From DASSLY01 sp035689185 (GTDB lineage: Bacteria > Actinomycetota > Actinomycetes > Actinomycetales > Dermatophilaceae), in assembly GCA_035689185.1 (NCBI GenBank), contig DASSLY010000015.1, forward strand, positions 1-40,374: 40,374 nt of DNA, read 5' to 3'. The position numbers and the translations under genes are program-made. The notes below the pieces were generated by a model. It was not told where the DNA came from, did no database searches, and saw nothing but the letters and a program-made list of their open reading frames with translations. Shown here piece after piece: positions 1 through 8,204 of this stretch (positions within the stretch are counted from its first letter, which is position 1; each line of letters starts with the position of its first letter).

Positions 1-8
1 TGGTTAGA

Positions 9-26
9 TATCTTGACGTCAAGATA
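9..26. promoter_or_regulatory. 18-bp perfect palindrome upstream of acnA (putative operator)
   Basis: TATCTTGACGTCAAGATA is identical to its own reverse complement and lies 19 nt before the acnA start codon, just ahead of the ribosome site GAAGGAG (34-40). This is a typical position for a dimeric repressor site. The regulator is not identifiable from the sequence. The outer TATCT/AGATA arms match those of the palindrome at the HTH-murA promoter (23387-23404). Confidence 0.6.
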
Positions 27-45
27 AATCGGTGAAGGAGCGGTT

Positions 46-2862
46 GTGAGCCAGAGCAGCGACAGTTTCGGGGCCAAAGGCACACTGGAGGTCGGCGGCA
101 GGTCCTACCAGATCTACCGTCTCGCCGCCGTGGACGGGCACGCCAGGCTGCCGTTCAGCCTCAAGGTGCTGCTGGAGAACCTGCTGCGCACCGAGGACGG
201 CGCCAACATCACCGCCGACCACATCCGGGCCCTCGGTGGCTGGGACCCGGGCGCCGAGCCGGACACCGAGATCCAGTTCACCCCAGCCCGCGTGATCATG
301 CAGGACTTCACCGGGGTGCCGTGCATCGTCGACCTGGCGACCATGCGGGAGGCCGTCGCCGAGCTGGGCGGGGACCCGGCCCGGGTGAACCCGCTCGCCC
401 CGGCCGAGATGGTCATCGACCACTCGGTGATCGCCGACATCGCCGGTCGCGCCGACGCGTTCGAGCGCAACGTGGACCTGGAGTACCAGCGCAACGGCGA
501 GCGCTACCAGTTCCTGCGCTGGGGCCAGACCGCGTTCGACGACTTCAAGGTCGTCCCGCCCGGCACCGGCATCGTGCACCAGGTCAACATCGAGCACCTG
601 GCCCGGGTGGTCTTCGACCGCGACGGGGTGGCCTACCCCGACACCTGCGTCGGGACCGACTCGCACACCACGATGGTCAACGGCCTGGGAGTCCTCGGCT
701 GGGGCGTGGGCGGCATCGAGGCGGAGGCGGCCATGCTGGGTCAGCCGGTCTCGATGCTCATCCCGCGGGTCGTGGGTTTCCGGCTCGGTGGGGAGATCCC
801 CGCCGGCGCCACGGCCACCGACGTCGTGCTGACGATCACCGAGATGCTGCGCGAGCACGGCGTGGTCGGCAAGTTCGTGGAGTTCTACGGCGAGGGGGTG
901 TCCGCGGTGCCGCTGGCCAACCGCGCCACCATCGGCAACATGAGCCCCGAGTTCGGCTCGACCGCGGCGATGTTCCCCATCGACGAGGTCACCTGCGAGT
1001 ACCTCCGGCTGACCGGCCGCAGCGAGGAGCAGGTCGCGCTGGTCGAGGCCTACAGCAAGGAGCAGGGGCTGTGGCACGACCCCTTGGCCGAGCCCGTCTT
1101 CTCGGAGTACCTCGAGCTGGACCTGTCCACCGTCGTGCCCAGCATCGCCGGACCCAAGCGTCCCCAGGACCGCATCTCGCTGACCGACGCCAAGCGTGCG
1201 TTCCACACCGCGCTGGCGGACTACGTCACCGACGATGAGGAGCACAACAGCGTCGTCGACGAGGCCGGCAAGGAGTCGTTCCCGGCCAGTGACGCGCCCG
1301 TGTACGAGCCGCACGGGCAGAGCGCACAGCAGCATGAGGACGACCGTCCGCACGGAGCGCCCGGGTCGCAACCGGGCCAGCGCGTGACCAACCGGGTGCC
1401 GTTGACCCTTTCCGGCGGCCAGCAGACCGAGCTGGACCACGGCCACGTGGCGATCGCCTCCATCACCTCCTGCACCAACACCTCCAACCCCTCGGTGATG
1501 GTCGCGGCCGCGCTGCTGGCCAAGAACGCCGTCGAGCGCGGCCTGGCCGTCAAGCCCTGGGTGAAGACCTCGATGGCCCCGGGCTCCAAGGTGGTCACCG
1601 ACTACTACGAGAAGGCGGGCCTGTGGCCCTACCTGGAGAAGCTGGGCTTCCACCTGGTCGGCTACGGGTGCACGACCTGCATCGGCAACTCCGGGCCGCT
1701 GCCCGAGGAGGTGTCGGCGGTCGTCCAGGAGCACGACCTCAGCGTCGTCTCGGTGCTGTCCGGCAACCGCAACTTCGAGGGCCGGATCAACCCCGACATC
1801 AAGATGAACTACCTGGCGTCTCCACCCCTGGTGGTCGCCTACGCCCTGGCGGGGACGATGGACTGGGACCCCGACTCCGAGCCGATCGGCACCACCCCCG
1901 ACGGCGAGGAGGTCCTCCTCAAGGACATCTGGCCCTCGGCCGCGGACGTGGCGCACGTCGTGGAGGCCTCGATCACCAAGGACATGTTCGCCAGCGACTA
2001 CGCCGACGTGTTCGCCGGCGACGACCGCTGGCGCTCGCTGCCGACGCCGCAGGGCAAGACGTTCGAGTGGGACCCGGAGTCGACCTACGTGCGCAAGCCG
2101 CCGTACTTCGAGGGGATGACGATGGCCACCACGCCAGTGGCGGACATCACCGGCGCGCGGGTGCTGGCCAAGCTCGGCGACTCGGTCACCACCGACCACA
2201 TCAGCCCGGCCGGCTCGATCAAGGCAGACAGCCCCGCCGGCCGGTACCTCGCCGAGCACGGCGTGCAGCTCAGGGACTTCAACTCCTACGGCTCCCGCCG
2301 CGGAAACCACGAGGTGATGATCCGGGGCACCTTCGCCAACATCCGGCTGCGCAACCAGCTGCTGGACGGGGTGGAGGGCGGCTTCACCCGCAACTTCTTG
2401 GACGAGGGGGAGCAGAGCACGATCTACGACGCGTCGATGGCCTACCAGCGGGCCGGGGTGCCGCTGGTGATCCTGGCCGGCAAGGAGTACGGCTCCGGCT
2501 CATCCCGTGACTGGGCGGCCAAGGGCACCCGCCTGCTCGGGGTCAAGGCGGTGATCGCGGAGTCGTACGAGCGGATCCACCGGTCCAACCTGATCGGCAT
2601 GGGCGTCCTGCCCCTGCAGTACCCAGCGGGTCAGAACGCCGGCTCACTTCGCCTGGACGGGACGGAGACCTTCGACATCGCCGGGGTCACCGAGCTCAAC
2701 AACGGATCGACCCCGCGCACGGTGCGGGTCACCGCGGCCAAGCCGTCCGGCCAGCGGGTCGAATTCGACGCGGTGGTGCGCATCGACACCCCGGGGGAGG
2801 CGGACTACTACCGCAACGACGGGATCCTGCAGTACGTCCTCCGGTCGCTGGTCAGTTCCTGA
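46..2862 (+). CDS. acnA: Aconitate hydratase A
   Basis: Cytoplasmic [4Fe-4S] enzyme of the TCA cycle that interconverts citrate and isocitrate through cis-aconitate. The 938-residue protein matches the usual AcnA/IRP1 length of actinobacteria. Cluster ligands are visible as Cys476 in the SCTNTSNP motif and Cys542/Cys545 in GCTTCIGNSGP. The swivel domain holds GSGSSRDWAAKG near residue 820. A low-complexity hydrophilic insert (about residues 400-450) precedes the first cluster Cys, as is common in actinobacterial aconitases. The GTG start at 46 has a strong ribosome site (GAAGGAG, 34-40). The palindrome at 9-26 suggests repression at the promoter. The gene is monocistronic here and is followed by hairpin-bearing repeats. 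Identity is very secure. Confidence 0.98.
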   Translation: MSQSSDSFGAKGTLEVGGRSYQIYRLAAVDGHARLPFSLKVLLENLLRTEDGANITADHIRALGGWDPGAEPDTEIQFTPARVIMQDFTGVPCIVDLATMREAVAELGGDPARVNPLAPAEMVIDHSVIADIAGRADAFERNVDLEYQRNGERYQFLRWGQTAFDDFKVVPPGTGIVHQVNIEHLARVVFDRDGVAYPDTCVGTDSHTTMVNGLGVLGWGVGGIEAEAAMLGQPVSMLIPRVVGFRLGGEIPAGATATDVVLTITEMLREHGVVGKFVEFYGEGVSAVPLANRATIGNMSPEFGSTAAMFPIDEVTCEYLRLTGRSEEQVALVEAYSKEQGLWHDPLAEPVFSEYLELDLSTVVPSIAGPKRPQDRISLTDAKRAFHTALADYVTDDEEHNSVVDEAGKESFPASDAPVYEPHGQSAQQHEDDRPHGAPGSQPGQRVTNRVPLTLSGGQQTELDHGHVAIASITSCTNTSNPSVMVAAALLAKNAVERGLAVKPWVKTSMAPGSKVVTDYYEKAGLWPYLEKLGFHLVGYGCTTCIGNSGPLPEEVSAVVQEHDLSVVSVLSGNRNFEGRINPDIKMNYLASPPLVVAYALAGTMDWDPDSEPIGTTPDGEEVLLKDIWPSAADVAHVVEASITKDMFASDYADVFAGDDRWRSLPTPQGKTFEWDPESTYVRKPPYFEGMTMATTPVADITGARVLAKLGDSVTTDHISPAGSIKADSPAGRYLAEHGVQLRDFNSYGSRRGNHEVMIRGTFANIRLRNQLLDGVEGGFTRNFLDEGEQSTIYDASMAYQRAGVPLVILAGKEYGSGSSRDWAAKGTRLLGVKAVIAESYERIHRSNLIGMGVLPLQYPAGQNAGSLRLDGTETFDIAGVTELNNGSTPRTVRVTAAKPSGQRVEFDAVVRIDTPGEADYYRNDGILQYVLRSLVSS

Positions 2863-2867
2863 GCCAA

Positions 2868-2988
2868 GGTGACGAGGCTGGTATGCCGCGTCCGCGCGGC
2901 ATACCGGGGTGACGAGGCTGGTACGCGCCGCGCCCGCGGCATGCCAGGGGTGACGAGGCTGGTACGCGCCGCGCCCGCGCGGCATACC
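2868..2988. repeat. Three tandem 40/41-bp repeats after acnA
   Basis: Three copies begin with GGTGACGAGGCTGGTA at 2868, 2908 and 2949. Each is followed by a GC-rich half that can fold back on the GGTAyGC start. The array lies between the convergent ends of acnA and the phosphatase gene. Confidence 0.8.
2880..2905. terminator. Hairpin after acnA, terminator-like
   Basis: GGTATGCCGCG, loop TCCG, then CGCGGCATACC gives a perfect 11-bp stem 17 nt after the acnA stop. There is no T-tract. It could serve both convergent genes. The other two repeat copies can form weaker versions of the same hairpin. Confidence 0.55.
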
Positions 2989-2996
2989 CGGGCTGG

Positions 2997-5369
2997 TCAC
3001 AGCGACGACAGCGGCAGGACGCGCGGCCAGCCGGGGAACTGGCTGGCCGTAGCGGCCGTGGGGTCCTCGTCCCACGGCCAGCACTCCAGCCGCACCGTCG
3101 CGTCGGCGTGGTTGATCCGCACGATCCCGTAACCCTCGCTCTTCACGACCCGGTCGCCGATGTTGTTGTCGTTCGGCTGCGCCGCGTGCACGGTCGCGTA
3201 GCTCACCTTCGGGTTGGCCACCGCGAGGACCCGCAGCTTGTTGCCGAAGCCGTCCGTGAAGTCGCCGGTGTTCGGGCCCGTGGCGTTCGGCAGCTGGCGC
3301 GCCGGCTGGAACCAGCGCTGGTATGCCGTGCCGGCGGCAGGGGCGCTGAACTGCACTGGACCGTCGGTGAACGTGGTCAGCCCGTGCCGGATCAGGCTGG
3401 CCAGGTGCTGGTCCCCGGACAGCACAAGGGCCCCCGCGTCACGCAGCAGCCGCACGGCGGTTCGCCGACCGCCGACCGGTGACCCGTTCGAGTCCGGGTC
3501 CGACACCGGGAAGCCGCGGGGGTTGGTCTGCACGCAGGCGAACACGGTCTGGGTCAGGCACACCCTCGGTTGCCCGGGGTTCATCGCGGCCCAGGCGCCC
3601 AGGAACTTCTCCTGCCGGGCGCCGAGGAGATCGCGTGGCTCCGGCAACGGGTTGCCGAACTGGTCGGTGCCGGTCTTGTTGGTGTTCTTGAACTTCCGGT
3701 CCTCCAGGACCGCGAAGCTGACGCCGCCGTAGCTGAACGTCGAGTAGTACACGGAGATGCCCTGCAGCACGGGGGCCGGGTCGTAGGGGTCGGGGTTGTG
3801 GCTGCACTGGATCCGCTGCACGACATTGACCCATGCCGGCGGCATGATGTAGCCGCCCAGGGACTGGTTCCGGTTGGGGGCTGCCTTGCCGGACCAGCCC
3901 CACAAGTTGCCGTGGTACACGTCGTGGTCGTCGACCAGGCAGACGGTGGGCGTGTTGCGGGTGAGCTCGCCGAACGACCACAGCCACAGGTAGTACCGGG
4001 ACAGCACGTCGAGCTCCGCGCCATTGCCGATGTTCCGGCGCGTGGGCCAGTTCTCGTAGTACTGGTCCCCGAACGCGACGAGCAGGTCGGGTCGCTGCCG
4101 CCCCAGGTTGCGGACGAGGTCGCCGTAGGGGAAGTAGAGGTTGTCCCGGGTGTACAGGCCGAGGAAGCGCTCTCCGGGGATGTTGGAGGCTCCGCTGCTC
4201 TTGCGGTCCAGTGGACGGAACGTGTGGATGGTGCAGTTGATCATCCCGATGCTCAGCTGCCCGCTCGCCGGCGGGTTTTTCCGGACCGTGCCGGTGTAGT
4301 ACTGCTCCTGGGCGGTTCCCACGGCATACGCGATGCGGTAGTCCCATTCCTTCGTCCCGTCCCAGTCGGCCACCCGGAACAATGCGGTGAACCCGGCCCC
4401 GATCCCGACGCTCTGCCGGGCCCGCCAGGTGGTCGTCCCAGCGGCCCGCACCTGCAGGGTGGCCGTCTGCGGATCCGTAGCACCGATCGGCATGAACTGA
4501 GCGGTGAGCTTGAGCACGGACCGGTTCAGCGAGTAGAGGGTCCCCAGGACCGGCCCCGTCCGTCGGGCGATGTCGGCCGCGATCTTGGGACCACCGGTGG
4601 ACAGCGCCCTCATCCAGTGCCGCACGCCGGCGCCCGAGGTCGGGGTGGAGATCAGGGACAGCCCGCCGACGAGCTCGGCCTCGGCGCCGGGACGGGTCGC
4701 GGTCGAGAGCAGCGCCCCGGAGGCCGCGTCCCGGGCCGTCAGGACCAGGTCGAACCGGCCGGCTCCCAGGGGCACCAGGTCCAGACGCAGCTCGACGTCC
4801 TCGCCGAGCCGGCGTGCCGGGGCGGGACCGGCACGCCTGGTCACGGGCAGGCTCGCGTAGGCGAACTGGTCGGATTCGCTGGTGTGCTCGCGGAAGCGCA
4901 CGTGCCCGTCACTGTCGTACGCGGCGATCAGGCCACCCCCGCGACCCGATGCGGCCATGACCACCGCAGCGGCGCGCCAGTCCAGGGCGCCGCCGCCCGT
5001 GCCGACGAGAAAGCCGCTGAAGCCGGTGCCAGAGGCCAATGTCCCGGTCCGCATCGAGATCGCGCCGGCCAGGTCGCCGCTGGTGATCCGCCTGGTCAGC
5101 ACTCCCACCGTGCGACCGCCCGATCCCGACGTGAGGGACTCGATCCGCCCGGAGCTCAGCCGCCAGTCGCCCACTCGGTTGGCCCAGTACTCCGGCGCCA
5201 GCCACGTCCGGGTGAGTGTTGTCGGCACGGCGTCGACCCGGGTCAGGACCACGTCAGCCGCCGAGGCGCCCGCGCCCCGATCCGTCCCGATGGCAGCGAC
5301 CCAGCCCGCGGCTGCGGCGAGCCGGCTGGTGGCAGTCAGGAATAGTCGGCGGCTAATAGGGGTATTCAT
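2997..5369 (-). CDS. PhoD-like metallophosphatase, Tat-exported
   Basis: Probably an extracytoplasmic phosphodiesterase/alkaline phosphatase of the PhoD family that releases phosphate from organic esters. The N-terminus carries a twin-arginine signal (SRRLFLT at residues 6-12, then an Ala-rich hydrophobic stretch), so export by Tat is expected. Residues 40-360 form an N-terminal region with no motif I recognise. The metal-binding phosphatase domain follows, with AFGDQYYEN (near 433), VDDHDVYHGN (near 476), LEDRKF (near 556) and SGDQHLAS (near 650). At 790 residues it is longer than Bacillus PhoD because of the N-terminal extension. The ATG start has GGAG 6 nt upstream. It stands alone, divergent from the ROK gene. 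Physiological substrate is unknown. Confidence 0.88.
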   Translation of the reverse strand: MNTPISRRLFLTATSRLAAAAGWVAAIGTDRGAGASAADVVLTRVDAVPTTLTRTWLAPEYWANRVGDWRLSSGRIESLTSGSGGRTVGVLTRRITSGDLAGAISMRTGTLASGTGFSGFLVGTGGGALDWRAAAVVMAASGRGGGLIAAYDSDGHVRFREHTSESDQFAYASLPVTRRAGPAPARRLGEDVELRLDLVPLGAGRFDLVLTARDAASGALLSTATRPGAEAELVGGLSLISTPTSGAGVRHWMRALSTGGPKIAADIARRTGPVLGTLYSLNRSVLKLTAQFMPIGATDPQTATLQVRAAGTTTWRARQSVGIGAGFTALFRVADWDGTKEWDYRIAYAVGTAQEQYYTGTVRKNPPASGQLSIGMINCTIHTFRPLDRKSSGASNIPGERFLGLYTRDNLYFPYGDLVRNLGRQRPDLLVAFGDQYYENWPTRRNIGNGAELDVLSRYYLWLWSFGELTRNTPTVCLVDDHDVYHGNLWGWSGKAAPNRNQSLGGYIMPPAWVNVVQRIQCSHNPDPYDPAPVLQGISVYYSTFSYGGVSFAVLEDRKFKNTNKTGTDQFGNPLPEPRDLLGARQEKFLGAWAAMNPGQPRVCLTQTVFACVQTNPRGFPVSDPDSNGSPVGGRRTAVRLLRDAGALVLSGDQHLASLIRHGLTTFTDGPVQFSAPAAGTAYQRWFQPARQLPNATGPNTGDFTDGFGNKLRVLAVANPKVSYATVHAAQPNDNNIGDRVVKSEGYGIVRINHADATVRLECWPWDEDPTAATASQFPGWPRVLPLSSL

Positions 5370-5632
5370 GGTCTACTCCGGTGGACTGAAGGCGCACAGG
5401 AAGCCCTGCGCGCGAAACTGTCAGGTGGAAACAAAGGAGAGCCAAGACAAGCACACGAGGTCTAACCCTGGCTAGCAGCACCCTCAAGCCGGGACGGCAT
5501 CCGGACCGTCGGCGAGCCGCCGCTGTCGGGCTGCTCCCGAGCGAGTCCCGGGGTCCTGAGGGGCCGGTCTTCGCGGCAGCGAGCCCTGCGGCCGCCGATG
5601 CGTGGCATCTGGTGGGGCCGGCGCTGCTGGCT

Positions 5633-5638
5633 TATGTT
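5633..5638 (+). promoter_or_regulatory. -10 box of the ROK gene (leaderless)
   Basis: TATGTT lies 6 nt before the GTG at 5645, the spacing of leaderless actinobacterial promoters. No ribosome site precedes this GTG. This supports the start at 5645 over the longer reading from 5612. Confidence 0.5.
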
Positions 5639-5644
5639 TACCTC

Positions 5645-6826
5645 GTGAAGCCAAAGCCGGCTGCGTCACCGGGCTCCCAGCGGTGGCTGCGCGAAGCCAA
5701 CCGGGTGCGCATCCTGGACGCGGTCCGGCTTCACGGTGCCCTGACCCAGGTAGAGATCGCGGCCGCCACCGGGCTGTCCGCGGCCTCGGTGTCCACCCTG
5801 GTCCGTGAGCTCGCCGCGAGCGGCGCGCTGGCGCTGTCGCCCACCATCCGCAGCGGCCGCCGGGCCACGACTGTGACCCTGGCCCGTCGCTCCGGGCTGC
5901 TTGCCGGGGTGATGTTCGAGGACCGCGACGTGCGCGTCGTGCTGAGCGACAGCGCACGGCAGGTGGTAGGGCGGCGGCGGCTGCCGTTGCAGGCTGACTA
6001 CCAGGCCGACTACGCCCTGGACCGGGCAGCGCGGCTGACCCTGGACATCGTGGACAGCGTCGGGGCGCGCCCGGCCGACCTGAGGGCGGTGGGGGTCGGC
6101 TTGCCCGCGCCGGTCGACAGTGTCAGCGGCCAGGTGGGCTCGGAGTCGGTCCTGCCGGGCTGGCGCGGCCTGGCCGTGGCGGACGCGATGCAGTCACTCG
6201 TCGGCGCGCCGGTCGTGCTCGACAACAACGCGAACCTGGGCGCGCTAGGGGAGTTGCGCCATGGCGTGCTGCAGGGGCGGGCGCAGGCCTGTTACGTCCA
6301 CGCCTCGCACGGGGTAGGCGCCGGGTTGGTCATCAATGGTGCGGTGTACCGGGGCAGCGCCGGAACCGCCGGGGAGATCGGGCACGTGACCATCGACGAG
6401 AACGGGCCCATCTGCCGGTGCGGCAACCGGGGGTGCCTGGACACCTATGTGGGGGCGCGCGCGCTGCTCGACGCGCTGGCCCGCTCGCACGGCGCGCTGA
6501 CCTTGCGCGATGTGCTGAACCGCGCCAGCGCCGGCGATCCGGGCTGCCGGCGGGTGCTGCAGGACGCCGGGCGGCACATCGGCGTGGCCCTTGCCGGGCT
6601 GGTCAACCTGCTCAATCCGGAGGTCATCGTGATCGGCGGCCAGCTGTCCGTCATGGGCGCCCTGGTGCTGGACCCGGTGCGCGAGTCGATCGAGCGCTGC
6701 GCGATCCCCAGCGCGGCGGCGAGCGTGACCACCGTTCTCACCCAGCTCGGCGAGGACGCCGAGACGACTGGAGCCCTGGTCGCGGCCTCTCAACTCCAGG
6801 CTGCAACAACCCTTGCCATCGGTTGA
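5645..6826 (+). CDS. ROK-family transcriptional regulator
   Basis: XylR/NagC-type repressor of the ROK family. An N-terminal winged HTH (about residues 12-65, with LTQVEIAAATGLSAASVSTL) is followed by a sugar-kinase-like sensor domain. The ROK zinc motif CRCGNRGC is near residue 257 and the phosphate/sugar segment HGVGAGLVINGAVYRG precedes it. GTG 5645 is chosen because of the leaderless -10 box, giving 393 residues starting KPKPAASPGSQRW. It heads the plus-strand sugar island and is followed after 134 nt by a XylF-like binding protein. In Streptomyces a ROK gene next to xylFGH (Rok7B7) occupies what I recall as the same place. It probably controls at least the first binding-protein gene. The ligand is not predictable here. 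Confidence 0.92.
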   Translation: MKPKPAASPGSQRWLREANRVRILDAVRLHGALTQVEIAAATGLSAASVSTLVRELAASGALALSPTIRSGRRATTVTLARRSGLLAGVMFEDRDVRVVLSDSARQVVGRRRLPLQADYQADYALDRAARLTLDIVDSVGARPADLRAVGVGLPAPVDSVSGQVGSESVLPGWRGLAVADAMQSLVGAPVVLDNNANLGALGELRHGVLQGRAQACYVHASHGVGAGLVINGAVYRGSAGTAGEIGHVTIDENGPICRCGNRGCLDTYVGARALLDALARSHGALTLRDVLNRASAGDPGCRRVLQDAGRHIGVALAGLVNLLNPEVIVIGGQLSVMGALVLDPVRESIERCAIPSAAASVTTVLTQLGEDAETTGALVAASQLQAATTLAIG

Positions 6827-6839
6827 CAAGGTCTTGCCC

Positions 6840-6910
6840 AAAGCATTGCTTTCAATTCTTGACGACAAGTCGAACCGGGGATTGACTGGTCCAGACACAC
6901 ACGTTCCTAT
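6840..6910 (+). promoter_or_regulatory. Putative promoter and operator of the first binding-protein gene
   Basis: Between the ROK gene and the lipoprotein gene there is an interrupted palindrome AAAGCA-T-TGCTTT (6840-6852) and a small dyad CTTG-ACGA-CAAG just after it. A -35-like TTGACT (6882-6887) lies 17 nt before a weak -10 (TCCTAT, 6905-6910). The arrangement suggests control by the ROK protein or another sugar regulator; this is inference. Confidence 0.4.
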
Positions 6911-6960
6911 CGACGACGCGGCTCGTATCCGCATGGTCGATATAGCCCCAAGGAGCCTGC

Positions 6961-8070
6961 ATGCACCGATCCACTTCCCGTGTGGCCGCGGGCCTCGCCC
7001 CCGGTCTAATCGTCGTCATGCTGGCTGCGTGCACTGGCTCGAACGCGCCCGTGGGCTCTGGGTCGTCTACCACGACCGGGGCCGGAGGCGGTGGCGGTGG
7101 CGGTGGCGGCAAGAAGGTCGCGCTGCTGCTGCCCGAGTCCAAGACGACCCGGTATGACGCATTGGACCGGCCTCTGTTCGAAGCGGCGGTCAAGTCCCGG
7201 TGCGCCGACTGCCAGGTCACCTACTCCAACGCCGGCCAGGACGCGTCCAAGCAGCAGGAGCAGTTTCAGGCGGCGTTGGCCCAGGGTGCCAACGTCATTG
7301 TGCTCGACCCAGTCGACGGCAAGGCTGCGGAGTCGCTGGTCGACAGCGCGAGAAGGCGCCAGGTCCCGGTCATCGCCTACGACCGGTTCATCGCCGGCGC
7401 CAACTACTACGTGTCGTACCGGAACGAGGAGGTCGGCAAGCTGCAGGCGCAGACCCTCGTCGACCGTATCGAGGAGTCCGGCAAAACGTCCGGCAAGCTG
7501 CTCGTGGTGAACGGCTCGCCCACCGACCCCAACACGACCCAACTCAAGAAGGGGGCCCACAGCGTGCTGGACGGCAGCGGGTTCACCATCGCGGCCGAGT
7601 ACGACACTCCTGCCTGGAGTCCGGACAAGGCACGGGACTGGGTCGAGAGCCAGCTCGGTTCGGTGAAGTCGGACCTGGTCGGCGTCTACGCGGCCAACGA
7701 CGGCACCGCCGGGGGCGCGATCACCGCACTCGAGGGCGGCGGCGTCAAGCCGCTGCCGCCGGTCACCGGCCAGGACGCCGAGCTGGCCGCCATCCAGCGT
7801 CTGGTTGCCGGCCAACAGACCATGACGGTCTACAAGGCCATCAAGCCCCAGGCACGGGATGCTGCCTGGGCAGCGATCGCACTCGCGGGTGGCCAGAAGG
7901 CGACGGGGATGTCCGGGGACACCGAGGGCGTCCCGACCACGCTCCTGAATCCGGTGGTGGTCACGGTCGAGAGCATCAAGGACACCGTGGTCGCCGACGG
8001 GGTTTACAAGCTGAGCGACATCTGCACCGGTGACTTCGCCGCAGCCTGTACCAAAGCGGGTCTTGGTTGA
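6961..8070 (+). CDS. XylF-like sugar ABC transporter binding lipoprotein (first copy)
   Basis: Periplasmic-binding-protein fold (pentose/xylose group, Peripla_BP_4) anchored as a lipoprotein. Residues 1-25 are a signal peptide ending in the lipobox LAAC. A Ser/Thr then a run of nine glycines forms the linker (codons of a GGC/GGT tract, 7084-7110). The binding domain runs from KKVALLLPESKTTRYD to the C-terminus, with VIVLDPVDGKA, VPVIAYDRFI and AANDGT typical of XylF/RbsB relatives. Length is 369 residues. AGGAG lies just before the ATG. It is clearly paralogous to the protein at 10483-11580, but no ATPase or permease gene follows directly. Either it shares the downstream transporter or it is left over from an older xylFGH operon. 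Confidence 0.92.
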   Translation: MHRSTSRVAAGLAPGLIVVMLAACTGSNAPVGSGSSTTTGAGGGGGGGGGKKVALLLPESKTTRYDALDRPLFEAAVKSRCADCQVTYSNAGQDASKQQEQFQAALAQGANVIVLDPVDGKAAESLVDSARRRQVPVIAYDRFIAGANYYVSYRNEEVGKLQAQTLVDRIEESGKTSGKLLVVNGSPTDPNTTQLKKGAHSVLDGSGFTIAAEYDTPAWSPDKARDWVESQLGSVKSDLVGVYAANDGTAGGAITALEGGGVKPLPPVTGQDAELAAIQRLVAGQQTMTVYKAIKPQARDAAWAAIALAGGQKATGMSGDTEGVPTTLLNPVVVTVESIKDTVVADGVYKLSDICTGDFAAACTKAGLG

Positions 8071-8074
8071 TCTC

Positions 8075-8089
8075 CTGGTGATCCACCAG
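8075..8089. promoter_or_regulatory. Inverted repeat after the first binding-protein gene
   Basis: CTGGTG-ATC-CACCAG starts 4 nt after the stop codon. It may be an operator or a weak terminator. No T-tract follows. Confidence 0.3.
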
Positions 8090-8159
8090 AAGTACTGTCT
8101 CCCAGGTTCGCTCTGGCTCGTCCTCGACGAGACACATCTGGCGCTGTCTCTTCGCTGAA

Positions 8160-8186
8160 CATTGGTGCACTATTGGGGCACCAATG
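8160..8186. promoter_or_regulatory. Putative autoregulatory operator of the SorC gene
   Basis: CATTGGTGC and GCACCAATG are perfect 9-bp arms separated by 9 nt. The right arm contains the upstream ATG at 8184, so if the true start is 8205 the whole dyad lies 18 nt ahead of the gene, where an operator would be expected. Confidence 0.5.
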
Positions 8187-8204
8187 CTCAGAGATGAGGC
8201 TCGT

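Noticed and set aside
19..2310. Long minus-strand frame of 763 codons opposite acnA
   Set aside because: Antisense shadow typical of high-GC DNA; no recognisable motif, and the plus frame is a clear aconitase.
5384..5440. Pho box ahead of the PhoD-like gene
   Set aside because: GTTTC occurs twice on the minus strand but with 14-bp rather than 11-bp spacing and poor match to GTTCACC.
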